Shown: piece after piece, positions 36,567 through 46,383 of the stretch
Position numbering within the stretch: position 1 is the first letter of the stretch
Layout of the letters: every line of letters starts with the position of its first letter
From: an uncultured Chlorobiaceae bacterium
Lineage (GTDB): Bacteria; Bacteroidota; Chlorobiia; Chlorobiales; Chlorobiaceae
Length of the DNA stretch: 55,303 nucleotides
Assembly (NCBI GenBank): GCA_903928225.1
Contig: CAIYPU010000129.1
Location: 1 to 55,303 of the forward strand
Reading direction: 5' to 3'
Position numbers and translations under genes: made by a program
The notes under the pieces: generated by a model
Databases searched by the model: none
Told to the model about the DNA's origin: nothing
Seen by the model: the letters and a program-made list of their open reading frames with translations, nothing else

Positions 36567-38375
36567 TCAGCAGGATGCCCGGAACGCTTCGAGAAGGGTC
36601 CTGATTTCGTCTGCCGTTTCGAGCTTCAGGCATTGCCTGGCAAGCTCGGCGGTTTCCTCGAGCGTGTAACGGGAGACCTGCGATTTCAGGTTCGGAATAT
36701 CCGATACGACCGTACTGAACCGTGTCAGGCCGCATCCGAGCAGGAAAGGCAGGGCAAGGGGGTTTGAGCCCATGTCACCGCAGATCATAGCCCTGCACCG
36801 GTTTTTCTGTGCTGTCCCGATGATCCTGTGCAGTTGCCGCATGATTGCGGGGTGGAAGGTATCGAACAGGTCCTGCACGATGATATTGTTCCTGTCCACG
36901 GCAAGGGTGTACTGCGTGAGGTCGTTGGTGCCGATGCTGATGAAATCGACGCTCCTGGTTATTTCATCGATAAGCTCAACTGCGGCCGGCACTTCGATCA
37001 TCGCCCCGATTTCAGGTTTTTCGACCAGGGGGTCTTCCTTTTCAAGGTCTATATAGGCTTTGTCGATAACCGAACGCACACGACGGATCTCTTCAAGCGA
37101 AACGATCATGGGAATGAGGATGTCGATATTGCCGTGCGTATTTGCCCGGATGATCGCCCGTATCTGCGCTTCGAGAATATCCGGCAGGTCCACCAGTATC
37201 CTGATGCCCCGCCACCCGAGATTGGGGTTCGGTTCCTTGATGGGCGAGTAGATAAGCTTGTCGCCGCCGATATCGAACAGCCGTATATCGAGGGGCATCG
37301 GGTTGATAGCTTCGGCCATGTCCCGGTAATAGGCGAACTGCATCGACTCTCTCGGAGTGTTCGTGCCGTCGGTGAAGAGGTTTTCGCTCCTGAAAAGCCC
37401 GACTCCTTCAGCGCCGGAGGTTTTCAGGGTATCGAGTTCCTCCTTGAAATCGATGTTCGCGTAGAAGGTTATCCTGGTGCCGCATTTTGTCGTTGCAGGG
37501 AGTTCAGCGGTAAGCGAGGCGCTGTCGTCCACTTTCTTTTCGTCGTTTTTCTTCTCCAGGTAGAGCTCGAGGGTTTTTTCCTCGGGGTTGACGATCACTT
37601 TGCCGGTGCTGGCATCTATGATCATCTTGATACCGGTGTTGAGTTTCTGGGAAAGATTTCCGAGCCCGACGACTATCGGAATGTTGAGTGACTTGCAGAT
37701 AAGCGAGATGTGGGAGGTTTTTCCCCCGGTATCCGTGATGAACCCTTTGATGTTGCTCCGGCTGAGCAGGATGACGTCGGCCGGCGAGAGGTGGTAGGAT
37801 GCCACGATGACGCCTTCAGGAAGCCAGGAATGAAGCTTTTTGATATGCAGGTTCCTGATGATCCTTTCCTTGATGTCCTGGAGGTCGTCGGCCCGTTCAC
37901 GGAAAAGCATCTCGTCGGAGTTCTTGAGTTTTTCGACGTAGTGGTCGAACTCCTCTTCGATGATGATATGCGCCGGCTTGTGCTCGGATTCGATCCTATG
38001 GGAAATAGCCTTGACGAGCACCGGGTCGTGGAGCACCATGATCTGCGCCTGGAAAAGGTCGGAATATCCCTTGCCGAGTTTCCTTGTCGTTACCTTTTCA
38101 ATTTTCTTCAGTTCTTTTTCGGAACGGCGCAGTGCGGCCATAAATCGTTCGAGCTCTTCGCCAACGTCTTTATCGTCCAGCTTGCGGTAGTCATGTTCAC
38201 CCTGTTCCTTCACGAAAGCGTAGCATTCACCGATTGCAATGCCTCTCGACGCACCGATACCCGTATAGGTTTCTTCCTTTTTGTGCATGGTCCTTGAGGT
38301 CTCTTTCACCAAGGGTTCCGCTGGCGATACCTTCGGTTTCTTCCCGTTATCCCGGGGGGAGGGTTTGGCTTTCAT
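36567..38375 (-). CDS. ptsI: Phosphoenolpyruvate-protein phosphotransferase (PTS enzyme I)
   Basis: A 602-residue protein. The N-terminal helical HPr-binding domain is followed by the phospho-His site His222 in TDTGGKTSHISL, where the typical family sequence is GGRTSH. The C-terminal PEP-binding barrel has RIGDGRD-like conserved arginine segments and a Cys at about 532 in ICGDMGSNP. A Lys/Pro-rich extension of 29 residues precedes a second in-frame ATG (complement at 38286-38288), which would give 573 residues, the usual enzyme I length. It transfers phosphate from PEP to HPr. No sugar EII or HPr gene is nearby, so a regulatory PTS is likely. It follows dnaB by 9 bases. Confidence 0.94.
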   Translation of the reverse strand: MKAKPSPRDNGKKPKVSPAEPLVKETSRTMHKKEETYTGIGASRGIAIGECYAFVKEQGEHDYRKLDDKDVGEELERFMAALRRSEKELKKIEKVTTRKLGKGYSDLFQAQIMVLHDPVLVKAISHRIESEHKPAHIIIEEEFDHYVEKLKNSDEMLFRERADDLQDIKERIIRNLHIKKLHSWLPEGVIVASYHLSPADVILLSRSNIKGFITDTGGKTSHISLICKSLNIPIVVGLGNLSQKLNTGIKMIIDASTGKVIVNPEEKTLELYLEKKNDEKKVDDSASLTAELPATTKCGTRITFYANIDFKEELDTLKTSGAEGVGLFRSENLFTDGTNTPRESMQFAYYRDMAEAINPMPLDIRLFDIGGDKLIYSPIKEPNPNLGWRGIRILVDLPDILEAQIRAIIRANTHGNIDILIPMIVSLEEIRRVRSVIDKAYIDLEKEDPLVEKPEIGAMIEVPAAVELIDEITRSVDFISIGTNDLTQYTLAVDRNNIIVQDLFDTFHPAIMRQLHRIIGTAQKNRCRAMICGDMGSNPLALPFLLGCGLTRFSTVVSDIPNLKSQVSRYTLEETAELARQCLKLETADEIRTLLEAFRASC

Positions 38376-38384
38376 AATGGGAAA

Positions 38385-39908
38385 TTAAAAAGGTGCATCG
38401 TCCTGTATCATGTAACTTGCCGATCCGGCATTTCCGGGTTCGGTCATCATGGGCTGGTAATGCTCGTGCTCGGGAAGCGGCTGAGGTTCGCCGCCACCGG
38501 TAATATAGGTACTGGCCATCGACTGGAAACGGCCGTAATTCTTCAGGAAGAGCAGGCGGATGTCGCCGATGGGGCCGTTCCTCTGCTTGCCTATGACAAC
38601 CTCTACTACATCCTTGGTTGATGTTCCGTCTTCGAAGGTCGATTTGCCGTACATTTCCGGCCGCGAAAGGAACATGACGACGTCGGCGTCCTGCTCGATC
38701 GAGCCCGATTCCCTCAAATCGCTGAGCTGTGGCCTCCGGTCGCCCGAGCGCTGTTCAACGGAACGGTTGAGCTGGGCGAGCGCTATGACCGGAATATTGA
38801 GCTCCTTGGCCAGGGCTTTCAGTGACCTTGAGATCTGGGCTATTTCCTGCTCGCGGTTCGACTTGCCGTCCCGTACGGGCGTGACGAGCTGGAGGTAGTC
38901 CACAACAACCATGCCGATGTTCTGCTCCTGCTTCATTCTTCTGGTCTTTGCGGCCAGTTCCATGATGGAGATGCCCGGGGTGTCGTCGATGAACAGCTTC
39001 GCCTCGTTCAGCTTGTCCATGCTGTTGATGATGTCGCCCATCATTTTCGGCGTGATGCGTCCGGTCCTGACCAGTTGCGATTCGACGCGCGCTTCGGCGC
39101 ACATGAGCCTGATGGCGAGCTGCACTTCGGCCATTTCAAGGCTGAAAAAGAGCACCGGGGTATCGAAATTCACTGCGGCGTTCCTGGCGAGCGCGAGCGA
39201 AAAAGCGGTTTTACCGGCTGAAGGCCTTGCGGCGATGATGATCATGTCCGAGGGCTGGAAGCCTGCCGTCATCTGGTCGAGCTCCGAGAACCCGGACCCG
39301 ACGCCGGTAACGGATGACTGCGATTCCCGGAGGGTTTCGAGCATCCTGATGCCGTTTTTCACCAGCTCCTTGATCGGCGTGGCTTTCTTTTTGATCCCTG
39401 CCTGGGAAATATTGAAAAACTGCTGCGACGCGTGCTCTACCAGGTCGAAAATATCCATCGAGGAACTGTATGCCGTACTGGAAATCTTTGCCGATATGGA
39501 AATCATCCTCCGGTAGAGGTATTTCTCTTTCGACAGCCGGGCATAATATTCGATGTTTGCCGCACTGATGACTTTGCCCGAAAGTTCCGCGAGGTAGTGC
39601 CTGCCGCCGATGTTTTCGAGCTCGTTCATTTTCAGAAGCTCCTCGCTCACCGTGATGATGTCGATTGCCTGCCGTTTGTGGTAGAGCTGCATCATCCCCT
39701 TGAAAATGATCTGGTGCCGCTTTTCGTAAAACACATCTTCTCGGCTGTCACCGAAGATCTGGATCACCTGCTCGATGGGATCGTCCTCGAGAAGGATGCA
39801 GGCAAGCACTTCCTGCTCGATTTCGGTGGAATAGGGCGGAATGCGGCTTTCCTTGCTGAAATCGATATCCTTGCTGAAGTCCAGGATGTCGTTAACTTTC
39901 TTGATCAT
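38385..39908 (-). CDS. dnaB: Replicative DNA helicase DnaB
   Basis: A 507-residue protein. The N-terminal domain includes PPYSTEIEQEVLACILLEDD, the usual start of DnaB. The RecA-like domain has Walker A AARPSAGKTAF and VVDYLQLV as Walker B. ALNRSVEQR-type motif (LAQLNRSVEQRSGDRRPQLS) and FLSRPE follow. It unwinds DNA at the replication fork in the 5'-to-3' direction as a hexamer. Its start codon overlaps the stop of the uracil-DNA glycosylase gene by ATGA (39905-39908). The C-terminal 45 residues are Pro/Glu/Met rich and look disordered. Confidence 0.97.
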   Translation of the reverse strand: MIKKVNDILDFSKDIDFSKESRIPPYSTEIEQEVLACILLEDDPIEQVIQIFGDSREDVFYEKRHQIIFKGMMQLYHKRQAIDIITVSEELLKMNELENIGGRHYLAELSGKVISAANIEYYARLSKEKYLYRRMISISAKISSTAYSSSMDIFDLVEHASQQFFNISQAGIKKKATPIKELVKNGIRMLETLRESQSSVTGVGSGFSELDQMTAGFQPSDMIIIAARPSAGKTAFSLALARNAAVNFDTPVLFFSLEMAEVQLAIRLMCAEARVESQLVRTGRITPKMMGDIINSMDKLNEAKLFIDDTPGISIMELAAKTRRMKQEQNIGMVVVDYLQLVTPVRDGKSNREQEIAQISRSLKALAKELNIPVIALAQLNRSVEQRSGDRRPQLSDLRESGSIEQDADVVMFLSRPEMYGKSTFEDGTSTKDVVEVVIGKQRNGPIGDIRLLFLKNYGRFQSMASTYITGGGEPQPLPEHEHYQPMMTEPGNAGSASYMIQDDAPF

Positions 39909-40561
39909 CGATCGGTATTCTTGTCATGTGATATCCCTGCCGGAACGATGTTGTCGTAATGACGGCGCATGAGCTGAACGTCTTCCCAGCATCCCCTTTT
40001 CCACCCGGGGTTCCTGAGCAGGGCAGCGGGATGGTAGGTGACGAAACAGTCGAACTCTTTCCAGCGGATCATCCTGCCCCTCATGGCGCCCATTGAAAGC
40101 CTGTTGTTCAGGATGGTGTTGGCGGCAACCTTTCCCAGCAGCAGTATGATTTTCGGTTTAATGATCCGCAGCTGTCCAAGGAGCCAGGGCATGCAGCTCT
40201 CGATCTCGTCTTCCAGCGGATTGCGGTTTTCTGGCGGCCTGCATTTTATGATGTTGCCGATGAAGACATCCCTTCGCTCGAAATTGACGGCAAGGAGTAT
40301 CTTGTCGAGCAGCTGGCCGGACCTGCCCACGAAAGGCCTGCCTGTCGCGTCTTCTTCCGCTCCCGGTGCTTCGCCTATCACGAAAAGCTTCGCTGACGGA
40401 TTTCCCTCGCCGAACACGAAATTCCTTCTGGTGGAGGCAAGCCTGCACTTGCGGCACTCTGTCGACGTTTCGGACAAAACAGCCAGGTCATCGGCCGCAG
40501 AAACGGCTTCACAAGCGACGTGAGGTTTGTTTTCCTCTGCATCGAATAAAGATCCCTGCAT
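39905..40561 (-). CDS. Family 4 uracil-DNA glycosylase (Fe-S)
   Basis: A 218-residue protein. Cluster ligands are ECRKCRLA near 35-41 and, further on, CRPPENR and ESCMPW. The family 4 active-site segment GEAPGAEEDATGRPFVGRSGQLLD is followed by the ALLR-type C-terminal motif with TYHPAALLRNP. It removes uracil from DNA and leaves an abasic site. A 32-residue acidic start contains a QGSLF-like clamp-binding sequence (MQGSLFD) that may bind the replication clamp. The gene overlaps dnaB by four bases, so the two are translationally coupled. Confidence 0.93.
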   Translation of the reverse strand: MQGSLFDAEENKPHVACEAVSAADDLAVLSETSTECRKCRLASTRRNFVFGEGNPSAKLFVIGEAPGAEEDATGRPFVGRSGQLLDKILLAVNFERRDVFIGNIIKCRPPENRNPLEDEIESCMPWLLGQLRIIKPKIILLLGKVAANTILNNRLSMGAMRGRMIRWKEFDCFVTYHPAALLRNPGWKRGCWEDVQLMRRHYDNIVPAGISHDKNTDR

Positions 40562-40588
40562 GAAGCTTTTGTCCTTCTTGCGTGTTAA

Positions 40589-41809
40589 TCAGGTTTGCCG
40601 GCAGATGTTCTCGATGGCGTCAAGAAGTTTCCGGGCGGCTTCTTCCTTGCTGAGCAACGGGAGTTCCGTGGTGATTCCTCCACGTTCTATCAGGGTAAGC
40701 ATATTTGTATCGACTTCAAAGCCTGATGTTTTCCTGTCGGAAAAATTAAGCGCGACAAGGTCGAGGTTTTTTTCCTCGAGTTTTTTCAGGGCGTTTGCCG
40801 GTCCGTTGTCCTGTTCAAGCGCAAACCCTACGGCAAGCTGTCCGGCCTGTTTCTGAAAGCCGAAGTCGCTGAGGATATCCGGATTTTTCACCAGGGTGAA
40901 CTGGATTTCAGGGTTGTTCTTCTTCAGTTTGCCGGGGATGACAGCTGCAGGGCGGTAATCGGCTACGGCTGCCGCTCCTATGAAAATGTCGCAGCTCCGG
41001 AAAAAGTTGCCGGCAACTTCGCGCATCTGGACGGCGGATTCCACATCGATTCGTTCCACGCCGCGGGGAGTGTCGAGATTGACCGGTCCCGCGATGAGCG
41101 TAACATTTGCCCCCCTCCCAGCGGCAGCTCCCGCAATGGCGAATCCCATCTTCCCGGACGAGTAGTTCGAGATAAACCGGACATCGTCGATTTTTTCCCT
41201 GGTCGGTCCGGCAGTGATGACGATCGATCTGCCCCGCAGGAGGGAGGGATGGGTTACGGAAAGCGCGGCCTCGATATATGCTGCGATGGCTTCAGGTTCC
41301 GGCATGCGCCCCGTGCCGCACTGGCCCGATGCGAGTTCGCCACTTTCCGGTTCAATGATGATTGCTCCCTGGGCCTTCAGTGTGGCGAGGTTTCTCTGAA
41401 CTGAAGGCGAGATATACATCTGGCCGTCCATTGCCGGAAAAACCAGTACCGGTTTCCCTGGACGGAGCGTGATGAAGCAGGTTGCGAGCATGTCGTCGCA
41501 GAAACCGGCGGCGAGCCTTGCCAGGGTGTTTGCCGTGGCAGGCGCGATGACAAGGGCGTCTGCCCATTCCCCCAGCGTGATGTGGGTGGTGAAATCGGAT
41601 CCGGTGTTCTCTGCCGGCGGAAATATGGAACGGTAGACCTGTGCCTGCGAAACGGTGGCAAGCGAGAGCTCGCTGACAAAACGCGAGCCCGATTCCGTGA
41701 GTGCGACACGGACGTCGGCCCCCTTTTTTTTCAGAAGCCGGACAAGCTGCGGTGTTTTGTATGCGGCAATGCCGCCGCAGATCCCGATAATGATGTTTTT
41801 ATCTTTCAA
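40589..41809 (-). CDS. coaBC: Bifunctional phosphopantothenoylcysteine decarboxylase / phosphopantothenate-cysteine ligase
   Basis: A 406-residue protein. The CoaC flavoprotein domain begins IIIGICGGIAAYKTPQLV. It holds the HITLGEWADALVIAPATANTLA and AMDGQMY segments, and the active-site Cys-like GQCGTGRMPEP. The CoaB domain begins GRSIVITAGPTREKID and has ISNYSSGKMG and AAAVADYRP. It makes phosphopantetheine for coenzyme A. I assign the start as TTG (complement 41807-41809), because it directly precedes KDKNIIIG and AGAAGAG lies upstream. A GTG 33 bases further up is the alternative. The long frame to 42364 overlaps the TamB-like gene and is rejected. Confidence 0.94.
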   Translation of the reverse strand: MKDKNIIIGICGGIAAYKTPQLVRLLKKKGADVRVALTESGSRFVSELSLATVSQAQVYRSIFPPAENTGSDFTTHITLGEWADALVIAPATANTLARLAAGFCDDMLATCFITLRPGKPVLVFPAMDGQMYISPSVQRNLATLKAQGAIIIEPESGELASGQCGTGRMPEPEAIAAYIEAALSVTHPSLLRGRSIVITAGPTREKIDDVRFISNYSSGKMGFAIAGAAAGRGANVTLIAGPVNLDTPRGVERIDVESAVQMREVAGNFFRSCDIFIGAAAVADYRPAAVIPGKLKKNNPEIQFTLVKNPDILSDFGFQKQAGQLAVGFALEQDNGPANALKKLEEKNLDLVALNFSDRKTSGFEVDTNMLTLIERGGITTELPLLSKEEAARKLLDAIENICRQT

Positions 41810-41868
41810 TGCTCTTCTGCTCGGGGTTAAATAGTTATTCACGGGCAATTTAAAAAAACCTGAAGGAT

Positions 41869-44800
41869 TTATCTGTTTTTGTCGGACGACGGGATCAGGT
41901 GTTTCCAGAACTGGTCCCAGCTGCGGAAACGTTCTTTGTAGGAGACGCTGACACCCCATGTTTCGGTGGGTTTCTGCAGGGAGCTGTTCGATATGGAGTT
42001 GGTGAGCTGTCCGGTGGAACGTGAAGCTTCGATATAGACTTTCGGGGTAACCCTGTATTCGATTTTCTGCGACATCCCGTAATTGTCGGTGGATACCGTC
42101 TGCCTCGATCCAAGGGAGGTGCCCGTACCGATGAAGCGCATCCTGCCGCCTGTACCGGGGACCTTGAGCGCCATATACAGATCGACGCCGCTCAGTTCGC
42201 CCTTTTTGTCGACCCCCATGTTCACGTTGAAGCTTTCGAACCCCGCGATGTTTTCGATGGCATTGGAGATACGCGAAGAAAGCAGGCCCGTGCCCGCCGA
42301 AATACCGACGTTCGAAACGGCGGAGTTGGCGCTTTGTGAGCTGCCGCCCGGCCTGATATACCATTGTTTCGAGAACATCATAGCGATGAAGTTCAGGTCG
42401 GCGTTCGGATCGATCTGGCTCGGGATGGCGCCGATTTTGCTTGCCGATGCGTAAGGCTGGCTCTGTTCGTTGAGGTAATAACCCATCACCACCTTTGGTT
42501 CGTTCAGCGTCCCGGTTACTCCTACAAGCAGCCTGACGTTGTCCCGTTCACCGGTAGGCAGGTAGAGCGCGTTAACGGCCTTTCCGCCGTAGATGTTATC
42601 CATGACGCCGTTGCGGATATCGACGTTGTTCCAGACGATTTTACCGCCATCCTGCAGGTCGAAACTTGAATTCGAGAATTTGTACTTCCCTCCGGTGACG
42701 TTTACCGAGCCGAACAGGTCGAATTGCTGGCCGTTTTTATTGACCGTCAGCGACATGTTGTTGAGCGTGGTTTCAAGCTGTTCACCCCTGATGCGGTCGA
42801 AAATGAAGGCGCACCTGAGCGGTTCGGAACTGCTGAGCTTGAGGTTCCTTATATCGACAAGGTCGATCAGCGAATAATAGAAATCGGGCTGCCGTGCAAC
42901 CGTTTCGACAGGCTGTGGATTGGCGGAAGGATATCTTGGCCTGAACTCGATATATTTTTCGACGCCGATATACTTTGCGCTTTCATTTGCGCCGAATCGG
43001 TAAAGCGAGAAATTCGCCCCGTCGACCCTCAGCTCGCCTTCGATGACTGGAGCCGAGAGCGTTCCATGCATGAGGATGTTGCCGGTCGAGGCGGTGATGG
43101 TTCCGAAGGAGGTCTCGTCTTTCTTGTCTTTCTTGTCGAAGAGGAGCAGGTTTTCAAACCTGCCTCCGAGCGCGAGTTCTTTCGGTTCGAGCCTGTCGAG
43201 CAGCACCCTGCCGCTGATATTGCCCCGGCCGCGCAGGCTGTCGGCCACACTGATGTTTCTCAGCTCCATCGCCTGGGGTGTTACATAGACTTCGCCGTCG
43301 AGTTTGTAGGATACCTGGGTCGGTGCGATGGTGATCCTCGTGTTCCTGAGTGTGCTGGTGAGGTAAATATCCGGTTTCGGGGTTCTGCCCTCTATCCTGA
43401 GCGTGGTCGGAATGATCCCTTCGGCCGATTCGAACAGGGGAAGGATATATTCGAGGCATTGCGCGGAAAGGTTGTCGGATCGGAATGATGCCTTTATTGC
43501 CTGCTGTTCCGGAAGTCTCAGGCTGAACGGGTAGTAGCTGAGCGTCAGGGGAATGCTGCCGCTGCCGTCGATGGTGTTCATCTGAACTCCCGGCTGTCCG
43601 GGTTCGGGACCGCTGTGCATGTCGAAGCGGAGCATGCCGCTGTTGTGCTGCGCATTTGCCTGCAGGGTGCCGATCGTGATCTTGTCATACCGCAATTTCT
43701 GGCCGTTGACCCTGAGGCTGCTGTTTTTGGCGCCGGGAGAACCGCTAACGGTGAACGATGCGTTGATGACGCCCGAGAGCCTGTCGAGTGACGGATCGAC
43801 GGAGAATCGTTTCAGCTCGTTGAGCTCGATGCCCGAAAGGCTGCACTGGAAGGACCCCGGAAGCTGGTTGCTCAGTTCACCGTCGAATACCGCCTGCTGC
43901 TTTCCTTTCGCCACCGTGAACCGGTTGAACCTTGCCGACTGACGGCTGAGCGTGATATGGGAGCCTCCGGCAGCCTGCCAGCTTCCCGAAGCATCTTTCA
44001 ACGACAGGGTGTTGAACAGCAGGTCGTAGCTGTTTGAGTTCCTTGTCGCGGTGCATTTGAGTGACAGGTTCTGTGCCGGGTTAGGGAATGCGATGTCCGT
44101 TGAAACGTCGAGCCGGGATGGCGCGTAAATGAGCGAGACGACCGAAAGCCCGGCTTTTTTCCCTTCGAGAATGGCTGCCGATGCCTTGCCGTTGAGCGCG
44201 GCTTTCATGACGCCGTTGCCCGTGCATTCGATAGCCGCATCACCGCTGAAATTGTCGACAAGGAAGGTTTTATCGGTCTGCAGCCTTGTAATGGCGATCG
44301 AAGATGCTGCCGAGCACTGTCCGTCCCGGTAGGCGGCATGGCCTTCGGCTTTTCCCTGCAGGGTAATTCCCTCGACCGGGAAGAAAAGGGCGAGCGGCGA
44401 GATGTCTTTGACCGACAGGCGGAAGTCTGCGCTGAAGGGCCTTTTGAGAGATGCCGCCGAGACGGGTGGCGCGTGAAGGGAGGTGGGCCAGATGTCCTGT
44501 GCCGTTATTTCCCTGACGATGCCGGCCGCAGCGAGGTTGCCGAAATCGATCAGTTCCCTGAACCCGCAGTCGCCCGCCACCTGAAAATCGAGAAAATCGC
44601 TGGTTATGGCGATTCTTGAGGATTGGGCCGATTGCGTGAGGTCGGCTGTAACCCTTGCACGGTCCCTGAGCTGGTAGCTGTTGATGGTAGAGGGTGAAAA
44701 CTGCATGGATGCCGCGATGTTCAGCTGCCCCGGATCGAAACCGCTTCCCTGGACCGTCCAGCTGCCGTTGAGGTCGGTCTTGAAACGGCCCGATGCAAGG

Positions 44801-46383
44801 GGTTTCGAAATATCCACTCTTGTCATCCGTCCGGATGCATGATAGCGCGGAACCGGTTCTTTCCAGTCGATCTGGCCGTCGAGGGCAAAATTCGAAAGGT
44901 TGTCCGCGAGCGATAAGGTCGTGTTCAGCATCCTGTTCTCATAGGCCAGCGAAAGGGTTCCCTCCCTGACCGGCTGGTTCTGCCAGAACGAGTCGGTGAG
45001 TTTCGCATCGAGTTTGAGCAGGAGGGCATCGCTGCCTTTCGTTTCGGTCCGGAAATTTCCGGTTGCGTTCACCAGGCTTTTTCCCGATCCGTCAGCCACC
45101 AGTTTTGCGGCCTGGAGCCCTTTGAGGGTAAACGTCCCCTGTGCGGCAAGCTGGCCGGACGCATTGCCCGAAACTTCAGCGTTCATCGACGTGCTGCCGA
45201 TCGCGGTCAGGATGGCCAGGTCTGTCTGCACAGCATTCGTCCCTCCTTTTGCATGACCTGTAAAGCGGATGTCGCCGATCCTGCGGACCAGCTCTCTGCG
45301 GGGTTCGTGCTGCAGCAGGGATTCAAGAAGCGGTGCCGCAATCCTGGAACTGTCGCAGGTGATCTGGTAGGCGAGCGCTTTCGGGTTCTGCAGGTTCATC
45401 ACGGTTCCTTTCCATGCCAGCCTGCTTTTCATGGAAGTCAGTTGTGCATCGAGGATCTCGATGTTGTCCGCTTTCCCCTTCACATTTCCTTTCAGGGTGT
45501 AGATGCCTGCCGGAAGGTTATGGCGCGCATAGAGCAGTCTGAAGTCGTCGCTGTGCAGGGAAAGCTCCTGGAGGTTCAGGAAGGAGGAGCTCAGATAAAG
45601 GCGCTGTTTGAAGGGATGGGGCGAGAAAATATTGAAATGGTCTATGGTCGCCGACATTTCGGCACGGCTTTTTCCGCTCCGGGCTTTCAGTGCGAGCACC
45701 TCCGAACGGGTTTCGGAGAAAAGGAACTTCCCCGATCCCTCACGGACGGTAAAATTCTGTTGAGGCAGCGAGAAGCTGATGTTGTCGAGCGTTCCTTTCA
45801 GCAGGTGTTTTCTTGCGGTAAAAGATGAGAGCCCGAGCGTGATGTCCCGTGAAAGGAAACCTTGCCCCCAGGGAGTTCTGCCGTTTCCCCGGAACAGGAC
45901 GGTCCCGCCGTGAAGCTTAAGCTGCCTGCAGAAGAAATGTTCCAGTGGGAGTTTCGTCGTATCGGGATCACGGGACTTGAAAACCGTCTCGAGATTGAGC
46001 TTCCCCTTGTCATCCTGGATGATGTTCAGCTTGAGCGCATTTGCGTCGAGCTGGCGCAGAAAGAGCCGTTTTATTTCCGGCTGGAGCACGGTCAGGAAGT
46101 TGAAGCGCATCGATACGCTCTTCGCCTGCAGTGCCGGAGCGTTATCGCCGGGGCCGTAAATCGAAGGATTGACAAGAATGACGTTGTTTGGAAACTTCAG
46201 GTGAAGTTCATCGATCCGCAGGCTACCGTAAAACTTTTTGTTGAACAGGCCGATGACCCTCTCTTTTGCCCAGAGGTCCAGCAGTCCGCTGTTCAGGAGA
46301 AACAGCGAAGCGAGCGACAGCAGGAGCAGGAACGCCGAAAAGGCTGTCAGAATGACGATGGAAAAGTGTTTAATGCGTTTCAC
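41869..46383 (-). CDS. TamB-like translocation/assembly module protein (DUF490)
   Basis: A 1504-residue protein. One membrane anchor lies near residues 7-32 (IVILTAFSAFLLLLSLASLF), followed by about 1400 residues of repetitive beta-strand sequence forming a long periplasmic AsmA/TamB-type taco. The C-terminal DUF490 region is recognisable from about 1170 onward (VNVTGGKYKFSN, GKIVWNN, PTGERDNVRLLVGVTGTLNEP, IAMMFSKQW). TamB proteins carry phospholipids or assist beta-barrel insertion between inner and outer membranes. No tamA is beside it. The rfaE2-like gene upstream overlaps its start by 14 bases, and coaBC starts 59 bases downstream. Confidence 0.93.
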   Translation of the reverse strand: MKRIKHFSIVILTAFSAFLLLLSLASLFLLNSGLLDLWAKERVIGLFNKKFYGSLRIDELHLKFPNNVILVNPSIYGPGDNAPALQAKSVSMRFNFLTVLQPEIKRLFLRQLDANALKLNIIQDDKGKLNLETVFKSRDPDTTKLPLEHFFCRQLKLHGGTVLFRGNGRTPWGQGFLSRDITLGLSSFTARKHLLKGTLDNISFSLPQQNFTVREGSGKFLFSETRSEVLALKARSGKSRAEMSATIDHFNIFSPHPFKQRLYLSSSFLNLQELSLHSDDFRLLYARHNLPAGIYTLKGNVKGKADNIEILDAQLTSMKSRLAWKGTVMNLQNPKALAYQITCDSSRIAAPLLESLLQHEPRRELVRRIGDIRFTGHAKGGTNAVQTDLAILTAIGSTSMNAEVSGNASGQLAAQGTFTLKGLQAAKLVADGSGKSLVNATGNFRTETKGSDALLLKLDAKLTDSFWQNQPVREGTLSLAYENRMLNTTLSLADNLSNFALDGQIDWKEPVPRYHASGRMTRVDISKPLASGRFKTDLNGSWTVQGSGFDPGQLNIAASMQFSPSTINSYQLRDRARVTADLTQSAQSSRIAITSDFLDFQVAGDCGFRELIDFGNLAAAGIVREITAQDIWPTSLHAPPVSAASLKRPFSADFRLSVKDISPLALFFPVEGITLQGKAEGHAAYRDGQCSAASSIAITRLQTDKTFLVDNFSGDAAIECTGNGVMKAALNGKASAAILEGKKAGLSVVSLIYAPSRLDVSTDIAFPNPAQNLSLKCTATRNSNSYDLLFNTLSLKDASGSWQAAGGSHITLSRQSARFNRFTVAKGKQQAVFDGELSNQLPGSFQCSLSGIELNELKRFSVDPSLDRLSGVINASFTVSGSPGAKNSSLRVNGQKLRYDKITIGTLQANAQHNSGMLRFDMHSGPEPGQPGVQMNTIDGSGSIPLTLSYYPFSLRLPEQQAIKASFRSDNLSAQCLEYILPLFESAEGIIPTTLRIEGRTPKPDIYLTSTLRNTRITIAPTQVSYKLDGEVYVTPQAMELRNISVADSLRGRGNISGRVLLDRLEPKELALGGRFENLLLFDKKDKKDETSFGTITASTGNILMHGTLSAPVIEGELRVDGANFSLYRFGANESAKYIGVEKYIEFRPRYPSANPQPVETVARQPDFYYSLIDLVDIRNLKLSSSEPLRCAFIFDRIRGEQLETTLNNMSLTVNKNGQQFDLFGSVNVTGGKYKFSNSSFDLQDGGKIVWNNVDIRNGVMDNIYGGKAVNALYLPTGERDNVRLLVGVTGTLNEPKVVMGYYLNEQSQPYASASKIGAIPSQIDPNADLNFIAMMFSKQWYIRPGGSSQSANSAVSNVGISAGTGLLSSRISNAIENIAGFESFNVNMGVDKKGELSGVDLYMALKVPGTGGRMRFIGTGTSLGSRQTVSTDNYGMSQKIEYRVTPKVYIEASRSTGQLTNSISNSSLQKPTETWGVSVSYKERFRSWDQFWKHLIPSSDKNR

